Source: Phyllostachys edulis
Taxonomy: Eukaryota > Streptophyta > Magnoliopsida > Poales > Poaceae
Assembly (NCBI GenBank): GCA_036346405.1
Contig: CM070546.1
Span: 110,673,684 to 110,737,683, forward strand
DNA: 64,000 bases
Reading direction: 5' to 3'
A program made the translations under genes and the position numbers. The notes under the pieces are model-generated. The model was not told the origin of the DNA, searched no databases, and was given only the letters and a program-made list of their open reading frames with translations. Numbering within the stretch: the stretch's first letter is position 1; each line of letters opens with the position of its first letter. Positions 11,913 through 24,560 of this stretch are shown here, one piece after another.

Positions 11913-12829
11913 CTGAAGGATTTACAAAACAAATAGTTGTCATTAGGTGTTCAGGAGTTTTATTAAGAAGTTGTGAATTCAAACTACTTTAGTGAATAGT
12001 CTAGACCATGAATGGCTTTGCTTTAATACAAAATAAGTTTTTTTTAAAAAACTAATCCAGAGCTAAAACGAAGCAATGAACAGTATATGCATTTTCTAGA
12101 TAACCATTGCTTACTACACATGCTCATCTCTTCTAAGAAAGTTCATCCGCAAACAAAAGAATTAACCGTTAGGTGGCAGGTCCAAAATGAAAGCAAATGT
12201 GATCCAGCTAAAATAAACACATGCAAAAAAAAAATACCAGTGTAGGATTATAAGTGTAGGATTATACTAATGTGATCCAATGACACGGATGCTTCTCTGA
12301 ATGCAAAAGTCAATCACCAGTGTAGGATTATAAGTGTCCTTTTATTGTTACTTATACTTGGCTGGATCTGGACGACGATGTTGGTGAAACCGAAGGGAGA
12401 GAAGGCGGTGGAGGATGGCCGAGCCAACAAGGCCATGGTTGTAGGAGGATGGAGGTGGACTCGCCGCCTGCCAGTTTTGGAGAAGGAGCACACCGGTTTT
12501 GGAACTCTATACTGGATATGTAAATTAGGAGGACCATTGTTTTAACAACTGTTGTCGGAAACACAAGCTCCATTTTTGCTATATTGCTGGAGATTAATGC
12601 CTTGTGCAAGATTTACATTATTTTCGCAACAACACGAATGCTTCTCTCAATGCGTAAGTCAATCACCAATGTAGGATTATAAGTGCCCTTCTTTTTATTG
12701 TTACTTATACTTGGATGGAAATATTTTTCCTTTATGCTTGGTCTTATAGTTTATCGCCACGGTTCAAGAATTGTAGAGTAGAGTAAGCATGCATGCTTGG
12801 CGACTAATGCCGATATTCATGAATTATGC
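11913..12829. other. Helitron interior, non-coding with a direct duplication
   Basis: No gene is recognised. A direct repeat of about 83 bp occurs at 12286-12367 and 12633-12718 (both contain GTAGGATTATAAGTG and TATTGTTACTTATACTTGG). It flanks about 265 bp that include a GC-richer open stretch (12345-12545) without recognisable domains. The duplication may mark an earlier insertion or a template switch. Confidence 0.5.
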
Positions 12830-13318
12830 TTTCAGAGAAATGCAAACACCGGTTGGGGTTCTAAGGAGGAGAGCAATGCAAGATGGGAGCATGACAGACA
12901 CCATGATCCACAAAAGAAGCACAAAAATTTCCCTCGAAAGTGCTATAGAACAAAGATTCCCTAATGTAACAAAGAGGAGTCCCGATCAACTGACAGGAAA
13001 GCCCACCTCAAGATCGAGGTGCAAAGAGACCAGGATTCTAGGATGAGGCATAATGATAGAAGCACAAAAGATCATGACAGTACAGCATGACAAATTGCCC
13101 GAGAGATCAAGAGGTGAGAGATGTAAAAAACGATGACAGATATGCGCAAGGAAGAGAAGAAAGATCAGAAAGGTACATGTCTGAAGTGAAACATGACGAA
13201 GGAGATTGCAAGTGATCAAGGCATGAAAGAGATTCTAGTGGACCTTATGAAAGAAGGGACGACCAAGAGACAGAATAGTACAGGAAATCACGGAGATAAA
13301 ACTTGGCTTTGTATTGGC
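12830..13318 (+). pseudogene. RS/charged-rich protein fragment, unassigned
   Basis: In shifting plus-strand frames the DNA encodes peptides rich in R, S, D, E, H and K. Examples are GWGSKEESNARWEHDRHHD near 12850, DDRYAQGREERSERYMSE near 13131 and RHERDSSGPYERRDDQETE near 13220. Several stops and frameshifts interrupt them. The composition is like the arginine/serine-rich tails of splicing-related proteins, but the gene is not identified. The gypsy element is inserted directly at its downstream edge (13319), and the fragment lies opposite in strand to the other captured pieces. Confidence 0.45.
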
Positions 13319-13323
13319 AGGCA

Positions 13324-13951
13324 TGACGAGGATTAAAACCTCTATGTATTAATTTAAATACATAGAAAGACCATACATCTCCATGGTCGTAACCCATAAA
13401 AGCTAGCGACCTCACTGGTCGTAAGGATTCCAGAGGTTACACGATGGGTATCTGGTCGGACTAGGTTCACCTGTGGTCGCTTCGGAAATGCTATGAACAG
13501 TACCAATAATCAGATGATGAATGGAACACGTGCTAAACGCTCCATAACTTACGATGACATACAAGACTCGACGATAAACCACCTTGTGGTTAAATGTCTC
13601 ACAAATACTTAACCGCAAGGCGCTTAGCACATTGTTAACTACCTTGAACCTCCGACCGCTTGTAACGTTTCATCAGGGACGTCTTCTCCAGGGTAATCGC
13701 CGCCTCTTTGGAGTTATTTAAATGGTGAAGCGCAGAAGATGAGGAGGGATATATACGCAACAAAGAAACAATGAAGGCAACATGAAGTCAAGCAAGAGTA
13801 TTCAAGACATTCAAGGTAATTGGAGATAGTCCCTAGTCAAGTCTTGTAAACCCGCTCATATAAATAAAGAGCAGCCCTCATTCTCTTGAAGATACTCTAC
13901 GCCATTTTCCTCCTTCTATTTTCATAAGATCGGCGATAGATCGTCGACAAA
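13324..13951 (+). repeat. Gypsy 5' LTR
   Basis: 628 bp, TGACGAGGATTAAAACC to GATCGTCGACA. A TATA-like TATAAATAAAG lies near 13859. The terminal TG is preserved here, while the 3' copy begins CG. Confidence 0.93.
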
Positions 13952-13952
13952 T

Positions 13953-13970
13953 GGCGCCGTCCATGAGGAA
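13953..13970 (+). other. Gypsy primer-binding site
   Basis: TGGCGCCGTCCATGAGGA follows the LTR by one base. The leading TGGCGCCGT is the usual tRNA-complementary start in many plant Ty3/gypsy elements. The exact tRNA is not assigned. Confidence 0.7.
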
Positions 13971-14038
13971 GAAGACGTAAGTTTTTCAAGAAACCTTTTT
14001 TTCAGACAAATCCTCACCCAAATTCCAAAGAATCACCA

Positions 14039-16240
14039 ATGCGAGTATGCCCGAGTTCGGACGAGGAGAATTGTTTCGACTTGGCGGACTACGCCGACCT
14101 CGACATGGAAGGATGCATTCGTGCCATGGAGGAAAATGGCAGATCATCCTCATCTTCCTCCTCGCGGCTCGATATCGCCGACGATAGCGAGATCACCGGA
14201 TGGGCGAGGATGCGCCACCGCTACGATGGCGCATCGGAGGAACCCGCCATTCGATCGATTCGAATGTCAGATCTCTTCAAGCCCGCCTTCCGACCGCAAA
14301 AGCAGTGAAGAAATTTCAGCACCTTCACTCGAGAATCTCCATATCCTCGGCGAAATTATGGTGAAAGATACTCTCCTACAACTTCGGCGATTCGTGAGTC
14401 AACCGACATCTGGTAATGGTGTCGATGAAGCCTCCATCGGGTCATAAACCACGTGGGGATAATCACGCCAAGATACGATCGTGAAGACGCCGAATCGGGC
14501 CGAGGAAACCTCGGGGTGCTCATCTCCCACCGCCTCCGTCAGGAAACTTCGCGAAGCCCCGATAAGCTCTCCATTAGTTACGATGGAAGCTCATCGGAAG
14601 ATCAATGCCGGAGGCACGAGGTCAACGCGATCGGAGATGAGAATCAAGATGCCTTGCACGGTCCTACACTCTACCACGCCATCACGTGTTATTAGAAATG
14701 ATCCGCCGTCAAGCACCAATCGCCGGAGGCTAAGGAGCCGATCGACGCCCATCAACTAATTCGCCGCACCGCCCACCTAGAATAGTTGATAGGCGATCAA
14801 ACCGAGGGTCGGGTGAGGGTTCAGTTTGCGTACACCTACTACCACCAATCTCCCGAGACCTTTCAGAACTATACAAAACTTGCAACGCTGCTCAAGATAT
14901 ATTAAATAATTTCGATCTGGTTTAGCGTAAACCTGTGTTTTGTACAAACTTGTAGGCCAAGTATCCGAAATTCTCCAGCAGACCATGCGTCAGATCGAGG
15001 CATATCGGGAACAAAGGATTTCGTGGAGTCGAACTATGACTTCATCTCAACGCTCCTCCCTCGCCAGGGACAAAGATGGTCATACTGGAGCAATCGATGC
15101 CAAGGCTTTTCGACGATTCCACCAAGGAGTCATAAGGGAGAAGGTTATTTCACGGCCACTCCCCATCACGCCGAGAAGAACCATCGCCGGACCGGACGAT
15201 CTTCGCATCGCCTCAATCAAGTAGGCGGTCGAGACATCATACCAATGTCCACGACCGGATCGGCACGCCGGAGTTCCAGCGTTCAACCTTAGGAACCGGT
15301 CTCCGACCGACATAATCCGCACCTTCCTGCAGAAGGCGTCATGAATCAATCACGTGTTGTAGGGCTTTCTCTGCAGGCTCCAAGTCGTGCGTTGGCCTAA
15401 CCGGTTCCAACCGCCAATTTGGACAAGTTTAACGGAACTCAAAATCCGCTGGAATTTCTCCAAATCTATACCACCGCCATCGAGTCTGCTGGAGGCGACG
15501 AGAATGTGATGGCCAACTATTTACCCACCGTGCTCGAAGGATCTCGCCTTGGCCGTGGTTGTTGAACCAACCGGTCGGAACAATCTATACTTGGGAGCAA
15601 CTCTGTGACCTTCGATTGTAATTTCCGAGTACGACGATCGCATACTCGAAAGGAGGATGATCTCCACCGATTCGGCAATGCTCGATGAGACTCTACGCCA
15701 ATACATCAAGAGGTTTAGCCAAGTTCGCAACTCTATTCCCGAGGTCGCAGAATCTTACGTTATTCAGCCTTCAAAAGCAGTCCGAGGAATCGACGGTTCA
15801 CGGAGGACATAGCAATGAACCCCCAAGGACAACCGCTGATCTTTTTGATATGGTCGACAAGTATGCCACCGCCAATAAGCAATCGAGTGGTGTGAAGCCA
15901 TTGATCGGAAAGACAAGATTCCTCGGCCCGACAAATCAGAGAAAAGAACAAGAAATCTCTCAAGAAAAAGAAGAACCGCAGATCCGACGACAAGGAGGTC
16001 CTAGCCGTTCTCGACAAATTCATGAAGGGCAAGGACTACTCGGTCGGGCAAAACGCAAGTTCAATCAAGGATTCGGAAAAAGAAGAAGTGGTGTCCACTT
16101 CACCGTGACGGTGGCATGATCTACGCACCTGTCGAGTTTGGCAAAAGAAACTGGAAGATTATTATGCAGGTGATGGACCATTTCCCGCAATACCAGAACC
16201 CGGAGAAACGAGCTCCAAAAAGGACAAGGATGGCGACGAA
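14039..16240 (+). pseudogene. Gypsy gag region, decayed
   Basis: The clearest gag signature is near 15411-15530, where the frame reads NLDKFNGTQNPLEFLQIYTT then GGDENVMANYLP. This is the conserved start of the plant retrotransposon gag domain. Upstream are short acidic and Ser-rich frames (14039-14308). Downstream a lysine-rich stretch (near 15940-16080) precedes the protease. Stops and frame changes occur throughout. Confidence 0.75.
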
Positions 16241-16243
16241 GAG

Positions 16244-16546
16244 ATGGAGTACCAGGATCCCCAACACACAGTCAACATGATTTTTGGAGGATCTTCTTCA
16301 TATGAATCCAAGCGTCATCTGAAAGCCGTGGAGCGGGAGATCAACCTCGTCGAATCCCCGAACACTATCAAGCCATCGAAGTGGTCGGACATTGCAATTT
16401 CCTTCAGCAAAGATGACTGCCCCATTCCTTCGACTCGACCAGGTAGGTTCCCTATTGTTGTTGAACCAACCATTAATAATTGTAGGGTTAATCGAGTCTT
16501 GGTAGATGGAGGTAGTTCTTTGAATATATTATTTTCGGAGCTTTAG
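16244..16546 (+). pseudogene. Gypsy aspartic protease domain
   Basis: An open frame of 100 codons contains VDGGSSLNILF (catalytic Asp codon 16505-16507), the DGGS form of the retroviral aspartic protease motif typical of Tat-type elements. Ahead of it are the gag/protease linker phrase VNMIFGGSS and the strand PIVVEPTINNCRVNRVLVDG. The frame stops shortly after the motif. Confidence 0.8.
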
Positions 16547-17262
16547 AAGAAATGCAGTCCCCATGTCAAAGGTGAAACCGGTGAAATATGCTTTTCACGG
16601 ATAGTTCTGGCTCCACCACTAAGCCGATAGGACAAGTTTTCTTACGTTACGCTCGAAGGCCGGATAACTTCCGAACGGAAAAATTTCGTTTAATGTGGTA
16701 AACTTTGAATCAAGATACAATGGAATTCTTGGTCGACGGCATTAGCGAAGTTCTGATAGCCACGCATTACGGTTATCAAAGTTTGAAAATACCGGGGCCT
16801 AAAGGAGTCATCACTATTCGGGGTGATCGTAAAATGTCTTATGCATGTGATAAAAAATCCTTAGAACTGGTCGATGAACTCCCGACCAGAGAGGCTAATT
16901 CATCTACTATGCAGGCCAAGCACACAAGACCGAAGATGACACCAAAACCCTCCGACCAGACAAAAGAGGTATACCTCGACAAAGGCACTTCTCCGGACGG
17001 CGCCTAAGTCGTTACTCGACCAAGATCCCGCCCACCGCCGAAGATTCGGTGAGCAAGGCTCGATCCTAAATAGGAAGAGTCGCTCGTCTCCTTCCTCCGA
17101 GCAAATCAGACGTTCGCCTTTGGCGGCGTCCGATATGCCCGAGTCCCCGGAGGTGATCGAGCAAAGCTAGCTCTCCACCGATAAAAACCGATCAAGCAGA
17201 AGCTGCGGCGTTTTGCGCCTGACCAGAAGGAGGCAATCCAGTAAGAGATTGACAAGCTCCTC

Positions 17263-17732
17263 AAAGCTGGATTCATTCGTGAAGTCAACCACCCTCAGTG
17301 GCTTGCTAATCCTGTAATGGTTAAAAAGAATAATGGGAAATGGCGAATGTGTATTGACTTTACAGATCTTAATAAAGCTTGTCCGAAGGACGATTTTCCC
17401 TTCCACGCATTGATCAACTAGTAGATTCTACCTCTGGGTGTGAATTACTAAGTTTTTTAGATGCGTATTCAGGGTACCACCAGATTAGTATGTGTAAAAA
17501 GGATGAAGAGAAAACTTCCTTCATCACTCCATATGGCACTTATTGTTATGTTAAGATGCCGTTTGGTCTCAAAAACGCTAGTGCAACTTTTCAAAGGTTA
17601 ATGCAAAAAACCTTTAGTCCGCAAATAGGTCGGAATTTAGAAGTTTACGTTGATGATTTGGTCGTAAAGACCACCAACGCTAGCAATCACATCTCTGACT
17701 TACAAGAAACTTTCAGAACCGAGAAGGCATAA
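17263..17732 (+). pseudogene. Gypsy reverse transcriptase domain
   Basis: The fingers/palm read GFIREVNHPQWLANPVMVKK, NNGKWRMCIDFTDLNKACPK, then in another frame FLDAYSGYHQISM, FGLKNASATFQRLM and the catalytic YVDD (17646-17657). A frameshift lies near 17375-17400 and another after position 17730. The motif order is that of Ty3/gypsy RT. Confidence 0.9.
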
Positions 17733-17754
17733 CCTCAGTGAATCCTAAAAGTGT

Positions 17755-18936
17755 GTGTCGGAGTTTCTCTTTCGAAAATTGCTTGGTTTCCTAGTCTCGG
17801 CTAGAGGCATCGGGTTTAATCCAAAGAAAGATAGCGACCATCGACTGATCGACCTCCGACCACAAAGAGGGAAGTCCAAAACTAACCTATCAGATGGCGG
17901 CGCTAAGTCGTTTCATCATAGCAAGGTTAGGAGAAAAGGGTTACCTTTCTTTAAGCTTCTCTGGAAACATGGGAGTTTTGAATGGACTAGAGAGGCAAAC
18001 GATGCCTTTGAAGAACTTAAAAAGTACCTTACAAGTGCCCCGGTTTTAGTCTCTCCGAGATCGGGAGAAACACTGCTAATGTATGTGGCAGCAACTCCAC
18101 AAACAGTGAGCGGTGTACTGGTCGTGGAAAGGGATAACATCCAACGACCAGTTTATTACGTAAGCGAGGTCTTACATGGACCAAAGGAAAGATACCCACA
18201 GGTACAAAAGTTGCTCTATGGTCTCCTTATGTCTTCAAGGAAGCTAAGGCATTACTTTCAGGCCCACAAAGTGGTCGTACCGACGGGATATCCCCTTGGT
18301 CAAGTCCTTGGAAACAGGGAATCATTAGGACGAATAGCAAAATGGGCGGTTGAGCTAGGGGCGTTCGACCTCCATTTCATTTCACGAACAGCGATAAAAT
18401 CCCAAGCAGTAGCAGAATTCATTGCCGAATGGACAAACCCTGAACCCACCCAAGGACCCGTCTATGAGCACCACGAGGAGTGGACAATGTACTTTGACGG
18501 TTCTTTGATGTTAAAAGGGTTTGGGTGGTGTGATCTCGATATCCCTCTTGGCGAACACATCAAGTACGCCATCCAGTTAAATTTTCCTGCCACAAATAAT
18601 ATGGCAGAATATGAAGGTTTACTGGCAGGACTTCGAGCAGCTCGTTCGCTCGGGATTCACAGATTGCTAGTGAAAGGCGATTCTCAACTAGTAGAGAATC
18701 AAGTAGGGAAAGAGTATCAATGCTCAAGTACCAAGATGTCATCTTATCTGGCGGAAGTACGAAAACTCGAAAAGCACTTCTTCGGTTTTCAGATCCAACA
18801 TATTCCTAGAAAGGAAAACTTTCGCGCAGATCCGCTTGGCACGGATGGCCTCCACAAGGTCAACCGTCCCGCCCGGAGTTTTTTTCGAGCAACTCGATTC
18901 ACCCTCGGTAGTCGAGCCTTCCGAGAACATACATGA
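17755..18936 (+). pseudogene. Gypsy RNase H, two domains
   Basis: A 393-codon frame. The first part (about 17960-18430) is the usual RT-connected RNase H (AFEELKKYLTSAPVLVSPRS, VYYVSEVLHGPKERYPQVQK). The second (about 18477-18840) is a separate plant-type RNase H: WTMYFDGS, NNMAEYEGLLAGLRAA, VKGDSQLV and PRKENFRADPL. The two-domain arrangement is a hallmark of the Tat lineage. The frame shifts out near the end. Confidence 0.88.
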
Positions 18937-19189
18937 TTCTTTACAGATCGAACAAACTGATCAAAAGGACATGGATGCTCCACGTGTCGTTGACGGTTGG
19001 TATTTGTCTCGATCAAGGTAGAGATTGGATGACATCGATCTACAATTATCTTGAAAGATGACATAATTAGGAAGATGATGTAGAGGCCGATCGATAGCAC
19101 TAAAAAGCCAAATCATACACTATAATCGAACGCACCTTGTACAAACGAGGATCTCATGGAGTGTTGATGAGATGCATATCTCAAATGGA

Positions 19190-20243
19190 TGGCATTAAGT
19201 TGCTAACCAAATCCATGAAGGAGTCTGTGGAGCACATCATTCCTGAGTAACTCGGTCGGTAAAGCCTTGAGCAAGGATACTATCGCCAACCGCCTTCATG
19301 ATGCAAAAGAGCTTGTGACGGCGCGATAATGTCGGTTTCATAGCAGACTAGTACATCAGCCGGCACAAGCCTTACAAACAATTCCTCTTTCTTGGCCTTT
19401 TGCAACCTGGGGACTAGACATTCTGGGACCTTTCCCCAGAGCACCCGGGGGCTTCGAATTCCTTTTCGTCATGATTGACACGTTTACAAAATGGATCGAG
19501 GCCGAGCCGGTTGTTAAAATAACAACTGAGGCCGCTAAGAGATTCCTAATGAAAAATGTGATCACACGATTTGGTGTACCTAGTCGTATAATCACGATAA
19601 TGGCGCCATTCACTAGCAAATCAATTTCAAGAATTTCATGATGAACTTGGTGTAAAGTTCATTTTGCTTCATTGCTCATCCACGAGCAACGGGCGCTTGA
19701 GCGGCTAATGGTATCATTATGCAAGGATCAAACGCCGAGTATTCAACCGATTAATCAAACGGTTAGGAGCTTGGGTTCAAGAACTCCGTCAGATATGGGC
19801 GTTCGAACCACACGACCGATCGTGCGGACGGTGAAACACCATTCTTTTTGGTTTACGGTGAAGCCATGCTTCCTTCAGAACTCAAAATTGGCTCTGCTCG
19901 AATTGATCGCTTTAACGAAAACGATCAAAATGAACGAAGACTCGACGACGTCAATTTCCTTGAAGAACGACGAAACCAAGCCCTTGTACGATCAGCAGTC
20001 TACCAACAAGCCATGCGAAGGTACCATAGTCGTAAGGTGCAACCTCGCAGCCTTACTGTAGGTGATCTGGTTCTTAGAAAAATTCAGAGCCAGGCAAATC
20101 GCAATAAACTTTCCCCCAAATGGGAAGGTCCTTACACTGTGGTCGAAGTTACCCGACCAAGTTCCGTACGACTGGCTATGTCTGATGGGCAAATTTTGTC
20201 AAATTCTTGGAACATTGATCAATTGCGTAAGTTCTATGTTTAA
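19190..20243 (+). pseudogene. Gypsy integrase, core broken, C-terminus open
   Basis: Fragments of the catalytic core are legible near 19440-19600 (FLFVMIDTFTKWIEAEPVV, ITRFGVPSRIIT). The C-terminal part is open at 19848-20243: MVYGEAMLPSELKIGSARI, VGDLVLRKIQ, LSPKWEGPYTVVEV, SNSWNIDQLRKFYV and a stop. The zinc-binding N-terminus is badly degraded. Stops at several points rule out activity. Confidence 0.85.
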
Positions 20244-21270
20244 TTATTGCTTTCATTTCTTTCAAATTCAATAAATTCATTTACTTCCTACAAATAATAA
20301 TAAGTAACATTGCTTATATATATATATACCTATAGGCTGGTCGTCTATAGTTGTCAATTTAAACTGGTTAGAGAAGATAATTTTTCTCTCTAATATCCTT
20401 CCTAAAGGATCTCTATTACTCTCTGGCAACGATTTCTAAGTCGTACGCCGTATTTGTCTTAGACGTGAGCATTTTACCACGCACGACAACATTCTTTTCT
20501 TAAAGAAATATATGAGTAATCAGAGCATTGTACAAATAACTTTCCATACTGAACGATATGCTTAAGATTTTGGAGGTTATATTTCACTATTTCAAGATTA
20601 CATCGCTCGCTCATGTAAGCTCTTTCGGTGGGACACGGAAAGCCTCCTAGTCAAGTCTCTCCTTTTTCGCACGTGGTCCCGCTTAATCGAAGGAGCTTCC
20701 TAGCGACGGTCCTTTTCTCACGATCCTCGCTACGATCGGATAGAGAGTTTGAACACGTTTAGCGCAATGTGATATATGAATTCAGATCTAAAGCTTTCCT
20801 TCCCACTGCACTTTAGGATAATAGATATGAACAAAGTTCACTTATAATATTTGCTGCATTCATTTTTGCATTCCTCCTTATGTCGCAATACAAGGTCTTT
20901 TTATCCAACCATATATAACTTTTTGCTTGGTATTTCGATCATGGCAAACAAGGATCTCTAACTAAGCGAAGTCATAAGCTGGTTCCGACCACAATGATTT
21001 CCTAATATTGGTACGATCAGTTTTGACTTCATATCGGTACATACCTTCAAAATTATGGTTTCAACTTTTTATTCTCTTTCTTGGCTACCTGCTTGCATAG
21101 TAATGTTCTTCTACTATGAAGCAGTCGGGGGCTAGGAGGTATGTGAGAATTTATAAAATAGTCAAACAGGATAAAACAAAGACATTGTTAAAAATGACAT
21201 AAAAGGTAAGTCTTACACATATTCAATATTTTTACACCCTTTTTGCAGGAATCTACTCTAGAAATATTCC
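20244..21270. other. Gypsy 3' non-coding region
   Basis: About 1 kb between the integrase stop and the antisense coding sequence. No gene is seen; the DNA is A/T-rich with a short TA run near 20320. Confidence 0.6.
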
Positions 21271-21274
21271 CAGA

Positions 21275-23182
21275 CTAATTACTGCTTGATGGAGATCCGA
21301 TTTCCATTTCCTCTACTACTTTATCTCCAAGTGGCTTGAGTTCTTCCATGAACTTGGTTGCCTCCTCAGGAGGGCAGTTGAAGTCATCTTCGACAACTTG
21401 GAAATCAATAGAGGGGTCGGAAGCTTTCAGTTTTGCCAAAGCAAAACTAACTCCACTAGCAACGCCTGTTTTCATGGCCTAGGCATAGTTCTTCCGAGTA
21501 GTCTTGAGCAGGTTGTTAAGATCCTCTAGAAGTTGACCAAAATAGTTTATTTTCTCTACTGGATCTCTTAAGGTAGGTAGGCTTGATCCTGATCTCATAT
21601 CAAAAATCATCTTGTTCAAAAATATAGTCTTTTCATCTAGACTTTGAATGAGAGCTGCCTCCTTATCTTGCTCAAATTTCAGAGTTTTCTCTACTCTGTC
21701 CAAAATTTGTTTTTGCTCTGCAAGAGTAAAACAGGTGATAAGTAAAAAAAATATAATTGGAGGAAAATAATAAGTCAAGTCTATGACCCATTACCTTCAA
21801 TTCTTTTGTTAAGATTTTCCTTGCTGATCGTAGCCTCGGCGATCGATCGTCCTTAGCTTTGATTTCTTCTTCAAGCGAGGCGATCTTGGCTCTCTCACCA
21901 AGATCTCTTCTTTATTTTCTCCAAATCTATCAAATACGATAGAGAGAATAATTAACAAAGGACGAAGCATTGAAGAAAAAAAAAAAGGCTAAGGGAAAAT
22001 TCTTACTTTCTAATTCGAGTGTTTTCGCTCCAAATCTTTAATCCATTGGTCGATCCTCCGACCACAAAGAAAGTTCTCGACCATGTGTCGTTCAAATAGC
22101 ATTTTCCTCTTTAAAAATTCTGTCTAAAAGATTTTTTAGAGAGATTATAAACTGGTCGATAGACTTACTCGGATTGCCAAATCATTGTATCCACCAAAAA
22201 TAGAGTCGGGATGCATTTTGATTTGATGGTTCAATATCTTTCCCCACGCTCGTCAAGCTCCTTATCCTCGATGAATCGGGGCGAAAAGGAACTTGTCGGA
22301 GTTGAGGAGAGTTACCAACAATGGTCGGAACTGTTGAGGGCCTTTAGGGGCATCTACCTCCGCAGAAGGAGTTAGGACCACCAATGGATCCAACTCAAGC
22401 TGTTGGCCTTGGACTTTGCTCGGGGGCTTTTCCGACCACCTTTTCCTCGGGAACTTTTTCTGGGAAGTGGTGCGCTCATGGACCTCTTTCAGTATTGGGT
22501 CCTCGAAGGAATGCGGTGGAAACGATAGGAATTCGAGAGGACCTATACCAAGCAAATAAGGAAGTTAAAAAGAGGGGAGAGATGCATCAAATCAAAGAAA
22601 TTATTAAAGGTATGTTCTTATACGACCACTTTCATTTGGGCGTACCTAGTTAATTTCCGGGATTTAACTTTGAAACGCAGCGAGTAAAATCTGCATCGCA
22701 ATCTCCTTTCCTTTTCTTTTCTTCTGGCCCTGCCGGTTCTAAACCAGCAGGATTGGCCAAGTCTGTTGCATTATCCAACAGAATATCAGATGCGATGTTT
22801 TCGATCATCTCGTCAAAAGCAACGTCCTTGATGACCTGGTCGGACGGAGTAATTTGACCTGCCTCCATATCAGTTGTTCCAGCAACAACTGTCTGGTCGT
22901 TAACGACCAGTCTGGGGTTGGCAACCTCCGTGGTCGCGTGCTGGTGGCCTTCAGCCTTCTCCACCTAAACCAACAAATGAATTTGGTTAAGTGATGAAAT
23001 CTTTTATCTAAACTATATATATATCTCTTTTGAAATGTTACATTACCTCGGAGATCCATCCTCTTCCGGTGCATCAGGCACGAGTCGGTTGGAACAACGG
23101 TGGGATGTTTATCCTCACCAGTGTGTGCAATTCGCAACCCGACCAGCTACAAAAACAGAGCATGATCAAAAACCCGATCGGA

Positions 23183-23223
<41 letters not shown>

Positions 23224-24306
23224 TGATAAAAGATTTTTTACCTTAAGCCTTGTTATTCTCTCTTCAGCAGAGACTATGGCCAAGATCTCAGGAAATCCAG
23301 CCTTTTCTCCAGGCTCTCCTGCGCAGATCAGCCTGATCCTTTCTCTAACTTCCTCGGAGGAAAGAACTTCAAAAGAAGAGAGAAAATAAGACAAGAACAT
23401 GTTTTAAGGTAATACATTAATCCAATGAAAATGCTGATTGGAGTTATCTCAAAGACTTACCACCTCCTGAGATAGCTTCATCACGACCAATGGACGGATC
23501 AGGAGTGAGTTGAAGCTTTAATGGGCTTATTTGGCGTTTGGTGAAATCCTCACCACATGCCAAGAGGTCAAACCCTTGACTCAGAGGTCGTAGATGGCAT
23601 CCACCCATCGCCTCGACCACTCTTGTCTTCTCCACGGTCTTTCTCCATTTGGGATTTTCCGTTGCTCTCATCCGTGAAATAGAGGCCGTCGTCCTCAGAA
23701 TCATCATATAGAACCAGTTCTTCTTCCAGCGACCACAAGGATTTTGAGTACATATGAATGTACTCATCGGCCTTCCGTCGTGAAGGCGCAATGTACATTC
23801 CCGGAGTCTCCGTAGATCTCCCCATCACCATTCGGTAAAAATACGAAGAGCCTCAAACTTGAGGCAATCCGGTATGCTTCACACAAATATGTGAAGATCT
23901 TGATGTTGGCGATGGAATTTGGGGCCAAATTCACTAATTCCACTCCATAGAATTCAAGAACACGGAGAAGAAATTTGTGTAGGCAATCTCAGCCCACATT
24001 CGATGTAGGCGAGGAAAGCGGAATTTCCTCATCTTAGCGACTTGGGAAATGCTCTCCAAAAGCTGATCTCCATCTGATCAAATTCTTGTCCGGAAGCATT
24101 CCGATCTTCTCCAAAGCTTCAAGCTTTTTCTTGCTCAACTCCGACGGCAACCACTTGTGATTTGCTCCGACATGATGAAAATCCTTGAGGATGAGCAGAA
24201 CTCGCAGGAGATTTTTGTGGTCGGAAGAACAAGAAAAGGAAGGATGAAGATTTTTGTCTGGATGAAAGAGATCAGAAAAGGGGATCTCGAAGCATAAGGA
24301 ATCCAA
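21275..24306 (-). pseudogene. Antisense ORF region of the gypsy element
   Basis: Read on the minus strand from 24306 to 21275 are several consecutive coding blocks with intron-like gaps. A start block has FSDLFHPDKNLHPSF and KWLPSELSKKKLEALEKIG (24034-24306). A block near 23820-23990 reads RVLEFYGVELVNLAPNSI and IFTYLCEAYRIAS. A block has WKKNWFYMM and NPKWRKTVEKTRVVEAMGG (23444-23791). A low-complexity acidic block follows (22650-22964), then coiled-coil-like blocks (21479-21778, with KILDRVEKTLKFEQDKEAAL; and 21275-21475). The second and third blocks resemble the 'putative gypsy type transposon' domain (PF04195). Such antisense ORFs are known in Tat-group elements; their role is unknown. 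Frame changes suggest it is broken or spliced. Confidence 0.65.
23186..23221. repeat. (TA)n microsatellite
   Basis: About 18 TA units within the gypsy antisense region, in an apparent intron. It could be length-variable. Confidence 0.9.
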
Positions 24307-24560
24307 AAAGTCTAGCGATGGGGATTTTATAGCCTCGAGTTTTTCAATTACGATTGGAGTTTATCCATAAAAAGTCCGAACGGCAAAAGCTTCTTTTTTG
24401 CCCAATGATGAGAAGCTCTTGGTTCCCAAGGCAAGTTCTCAACTTTAAAATGAACACAAAATCACCTCGGATGTCACGACATTAAATGGTGGATCCGCCC
24501 GATATGAATTCATCGGGGAAGGCGTTCACACGACTTGTTCATTTAAAGTTAGGGGCTAGC

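Noticed and set aside
23186..23221. Functional promoter TATA from the (TA)n run
   Set aside because: Simple microsatellite inside a transposon region; no transcription context.
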